Below, one piece after another: positions 60,367 to 64,000 of a stretch of 64,000 bases of DNA. The notes beneath the pieces are model-generated. The model ran no database searches, had not been told where the DNA came from, and saw only the letters and a list, made by a program, of their open reading frames with translations. Source of the DNA: Erythrophleum ivorense (lineage: Eukaryota > Streptophyta > Magnoliopsida > Fabales > Fabaceae). The DNA is taken from assembly GCA_026724425.1 (NCBI GenBank), contig JAIUCV010000009.1:15263294-15327293 (forward strand), read 5' to 3'. Within the stretch, counting starts at the first letter, position 1; the number at the start of each line of letters is the position of its first letter. Position numbers and translations under genes: made by a program.

Positions 60367-60616
60367 TGAAAATTTTGAATTAGCATCTTCATGAACCTAG
60401 TTTATATCACTTTGGATATTCATTTCTTACCTTTATGTCATCCTTTATGGTATATTATTTTACATTTAGGATATGACCTTTTAGGGTTACAAATTTGTAC
60501 CTATAAATAGGCACCTCATTTGCATTGAGAATGATGAATAAAAATTAAGAAGTTTTCTCTTATTCTATATCTTCTTTAAATAATCTTCTCCCTATTTCTT
60601 GAGTTGTTTTATAACA
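60367..60616 (+). repeat. Copia element M 5' LTR (approximate)
   Basis: CCTATAAATAGGCACC (about 60501-60516) is a good TATA region. The 3' end reads TTTTATAACA at 60616, followed by CGTTATCAACACGA, a PBS pattern that follows the LTR in a known type of plant copia element. The left end (TGAAAATTTTG at 60367) is a guess; the 3' LTR is not in the window. Confidence 0.55.
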
Positions 60617-60618
60617 CG

Positions 60619-60630
60619 TTATCAACACGA
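60619..60630 (+). other. Copia M primer-binding site
   Basis: TTATCAACACGA, close to the TTATCAGCACGA usually found after ATAACACG in this copia type. Confidence 0.6.
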
Positions 60631-60719
60631 CTTTGCTTTTGATCATTTGAGCAAGAAAGGTAAGATCTTTCCATTTTACTTGTTAATTTTTCTATTAGTT
60701 TTATTCTATTTGAATTATT

Positions 60720-61623
60720 ATGTCAAATCTTATAAAACTTGAATTTGTGGCTCTTGATCTTTTGGGAAAAAATTATTTGTCTTGGATTTTAGATGTTGAA
60801 ATTCACCTTGATGCAGTAAGTCTTGGAAATACCATCAAAGAAGAAAATAATGAATCGATGCAAAATAGCGCTAAGGCGATGATTTTCCTTCATCATAACC
60901 TCCATGAGGGGTTGAAATCTAAATATCTTACGGTGAAAGATCCACTTATACTCTGGAATAGTTTGAAAGAGAGGTATGACCACTAGAAAATTGTTATTCT
61001 TCCAAAGGCACCATTATGACTAGATACATATATGATTGCAAGATTTTAAATCAATCAGTGAGTATAACTCTACAATATTTCATATTGTCTCTCAATTAAA
61101 ATTGTATGGAGAAGTAATTACTAAAAAAGATATGTTAGAGAAAACTTTCTCTACTTTTCATATCTCTAATATGCTCTTGCAGCAACAATATAGAGAAAAA
61201 GGGTTTGAAAATACTCATAATTGATTTTATGCCTTCTTGTGGCTGAACAAAATAACCAACTACTAATGAAAAATCATGAAACCTGTCCAACTGGTTTAAC
61301 TCCATTCCCTAAAGTGAATGTGACAATGATTAATAATAATAGATGAGGACGTGGACGTAGTTGTGGTCGAGGCCATGAATGTGGCTGAGAAAGAAATAAT
61401 GCTCCTTATTATAAGAATGTTGCTTACCACCGAAAATGGTATAAGAGAAAAGAAAAACAAGGAAGCACAAGTGGACAAAAGAAGCATGTAAAGAATTCAG
61501 AAAATTCATGCTATCATTGTGGTATGAATGGACATTGGTCACGTACCTGTTGCACAGCAAAACTTCTTGTTGATCTCTATCAAGTATCAATGAAGGAAAA
61601 GGAGAAAGGTGTTGTGATAACAT
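60720..61623 (+). pseudogene. Copia M gag, decayed
   Basis: Starts MSNLIKLEFVALDLLGKNYL at 60720 and runs open to a TAG at 60984-60986, where related gags have CAG. LILWNSLKERYDH precedes that stop. After a frame change, DFKSISEYNSTIFHIVSQLK and DMLEKTFSTFHISNMLLQQQ (61040-61185) continue gag. A knuckle CYHCGMNGHWSRTC (about 61510-61555) precedes LLVDLYQVSMKEKEKG. A 190-bp AT-rich non-coding stretch (61624-61815) follows and homology ends; protease and the rest of pol are absent. This gag would form the particle of the element; here it is dead. Confidence 0.88.
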
Positions 61624-61815
61624 TATTTATATATATATTATTCTCCTTATCTCAAGCATTTTAGTGTCCAAATATGGCTTTAGGGGTTCAATTATATAAG
61701 ATTTTATTTTAATAGCCATATATGCACTCAAGGAATTAATTTGCAATTTATTGGTTTTAATGCTTAAATTTATCCTTAATAATTTTGTGAATATTCCTAT
61801 CTATTATTCTTGCAG

Positions 61816-64000
61816 AATTTTTTAATGGACAATCAGTATTTGAATAGGAGATTATTTTGGAGAAGTAGTAGAGGTTTGCCAAGTCCAAGGAAGCCATGCA
61901 TTCCATCTTCTCATTCTCACATCTCTCACCCACTTGGTTTGCATATACATATCACGTATGGGTCTCTCTATGGAGCATCAACATGTTGCAGCAGCTGAAA
62001 CAAGAAGTTAACGTGGAGTACAACTCAAGTTCTAAGTGCTGGGCTAATTAAAGAAGCTACATGAGTTGCACGAAAAGAAGCCACGTGCATGTGAGTAGAA
62101 TGAAGGAAGAACAAGCAAAACAAAGGAGCTTGCCACCAGTTGAAGGGATTAAGGAAGAAGAAGGCTTAAGAGAAAATAAGAGAGTAGCTGTACGTGGAAG
62201 ACACACTCAGATGCAAAACTGCACGTGGAATAAGAAGAGCTGAAGGTAAAGCCACATTTTGGATTCGGGCAAAGCAAGAAGCTCACAAGGAAGAGTTGAA
62301 GAAGCTGAACGCGAAGAAGGAAATAAGAAACAGAGCATGGAAGAAGCATGTGCAGATTTTAAAAGAGACACATGATTAAGAATGGAAGAAGCATGCAGCT
62401 CGAGTTGAAGAAGAAACGAGAAAATGAGAGGGAGAACAACACTGAGCAGAGAACGATGAAACGCATGAAGATGCTGGATCATCAATCTACACGTGGTGAA
62501 GGAGAAAGAAGAAGGAAGCAGCCTCTGTTTAAGAAACACGAAGAGAGCAGAAACATAAGGAGGAGAGTAACTCGTGAATAGTGAGAGAAACGATGCCAGA
62601 AAAGAGCTTAAGCTGCATGGATGAACTATGGTTTGGTGAAGGAAAAAAGAACAACACACACATGCAACGAAGTTGGAGAAAGAAGCAAGGAGAAAACAGA
62701 GGAGGAAGCATGAGTTGTTGTGGAGTGAAAGTGTGTGGGTTTAACGTGGAAAAGCTGGGAAGCAAACATGAAGAAAGCCATGGGTTTTGGAGGGTCCAAG
62801 AGTGAGGAAGACCACGTTTCATACACAAAAGGGTTTAGTTTCATGAAGCAACTCACAAATGAAGCCACAGGGTCTAAGAAGACGTGACAAGCAGCAACAC
62901 GAACTAATGAAGGGTAGACGCGAGAAACTTAGAGCTGGAAGCAGAACACAAATGAAGTGAACTCGAGCTTGTGTGGAAAGAAGAGAGAAAGAGCTACGGG
63001 GTTGATGCAAAAGGAATGAAGCACCACGAGTTGAAGGCGAGCTGAATTATGAAAGAACCAAGCACTGGAAAGAAGCATGAATGAGAAGGCTGGAGACGTG
63101 GGGCTGACGTTAATAATAGCGCAAAGAAGAAAAGGCTAAGCACGTGAAAATATGGCATACCACGTGAGAATCATTAAAAAAGGATTCGGGCAGAGTCATT
63201 ATTCCACACGCCACATCCATTCCGCCCCTCATATTCGCAATCCACTTCATTCACGTCTCTATAATTTCGGAAACCCTCGCCTATATATATATATCCACAA
63301 TTCATCATTCACTCAGCAGCCATATTCATCCATCTTTCACCCTTCTTCCATTCCACATCCACCACTCCTTCTCCTCCATTCCATCTTCCATCCATCCATC
63401 TCCAATGAAGCTTTAATCTCCATCTGTGGCTAGCTAGGAGGAAGCCTTGGAGAAGCTTGAATCCATGGAGAAGAACTCAGAATTTTGACTAAGGATTTCT
63501 TTATTTTCCTACACCTTTTTCTCTTTCATATGTTATCTTGGTTAAGTTGTATTTGATGAGGAATTTGTGTAATTGTAATTAGTGGCTGATTAGACACTAA
63601 TTAGGGAACCTTTTTGTTGATTAATTGATCTGATTGGATATTAATTTTTTTTATTATCTAATTTCCCATGTGCGCTTCGAAGGTGTTCGATAAAATACAT
63701 GAGTGAGATTATGTGCTTGAATGTTTAATTTGAAGATTCCTTAGTGTTTAGTTGGTTAATTAAACATTTTAGGATGATGATTCAAAGGCTAATTAATCAG
63801 TTAATCAATTAAATTGGGTGTTCATTGATCTTAAAAACAAGATTTAACAATTTAATGCGGGATTGAGGTCTCAATTCAACGTTGGATTATTAATCTCTTG
63901 AATCTTGAGTGGTAACCTAAGATAAATTGTTATGAACACAATTAGGAACTCTTAGGCTATAATCAATTACAATTAGATTAGGATAAGGATAGTGGATACC
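61816..64000 (+). mobile_element. Probable U3 and leader of an LTR element continuing off the right edge
   Basis: No protein-like frame. About 62000-63180 is strongly purine-rich on the plus strand with many short GAAG/GAAGCATG repeats and ten ACGTG cores. A TATA run (CTATATATATATAT at 63281-63294) follows, then a pyrimidine-rich leader (63297-63420) and CTAGCTAGGAGGAAGCC (63432-63448). AT-rich sequence rich in TTAATTAA follows to the window end. This order resembles the promoter and R region of a long plant gypsy LTR. An ordinary plant promoter cannot be excluded, because neither LTR end is visible. Confidence 0.5.
63281..63294 (+). promoter_or_regulatory. Candidate TATA box
   Basis: CTATATATATATAT at the switch from a purine-rich to a pyrimidine-rich strand. 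The nearest CACGTG motifs lie about 115-145 bases upstream. Confidence 0.5.

Noticed and set aside
62207..62659. 150-codon minus-strand open frame
   Set aside because: It is the complement of the purine-rich tract. The product is low-complexity Ser/Leu/Phe, and the frames on both strands are open at the same place.

Overview
This is AT-rich nuclear DNA from a plant, most likely a dicot. Nearly all of it is Ty3/gypsy and Ty1/copia LTR retrotransposon sequence in different stages of decay: solo LTRs with 5-bp target-site duplications (TSDs), tRNA-iMet primer-binding sites, and gag/pol reading frames broken by stops. There is no prokaryotic or organellar gene content. The species cannot be named from the sequence alone.

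Layout. (1) 1-5982: a minus-strand gypsy LTR running off the left edge, split by a plus-strand solo LTR of the same superfamily (882-4587, TSD AGGCA). (2) 5983-10536: an old, internally deleted gypsy element (A) with only its integrase/chromodomain end recognisable. (3) 10537-19888: a complete but dead chromodomain gypsy element (B) with two 2281-bp LTRs, PBS, gag, protease, RT, RNase H, integrase, PPT and TSD GATAA. It sits in the 3' LTR of A. (4) 20315-21469: probable solo LTR of another gypsy lineage. (5) 21850-43715: a nested complex on the minus strand. A copia element (K) was split by a gypsy element (G, 23368-40169). G was then hit by a palindromic LTR/PBS fold-back element (23933-24560), a copia element (H, 26349-31648), a gypsy solo LTR (32782-36379) and another solo LTR (about 36755-38232). 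(6) 43716-47772: the largest low-transposon stretch. It holds the one intact conserved gene I found, a 56-codon DVL/ROTUNDIFOLIA-like (RTFL) small-peptide gene on the minus strand (45807-45977). (7) 47773-50041: plus-strand gypsy solo LTR (TSD CTTAA). (8) 50042-51649: no gene seen. (9) 51655-55274 and 55645-59521: two minus-strand gypsy solo LTRs with TSDs AAAAC and GTAAC. (10) 59527-64000: LTR-like DNA, the 5' end of a copia element with a decayed gag (60367-about 61815), then the purine-rich U3 and leader of another LTR element that continues past the right edge.

Relations. The retroelement genes do not cooperate with each other; the story is one of successive insertion and decay. Insertion order can be read from TSDs and from host reading frames that resume on the far side of an insertion. 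Solo LTRs outnumber full elements, so LTR-LTR recombination has been frequent. Stop codons in element B fall mostly at codons where CAG, CAA, CGA or TGG is expected, as methyl-cytosine deamination would produce. All boundaries and alignments were read by eye; no similarity search was run.
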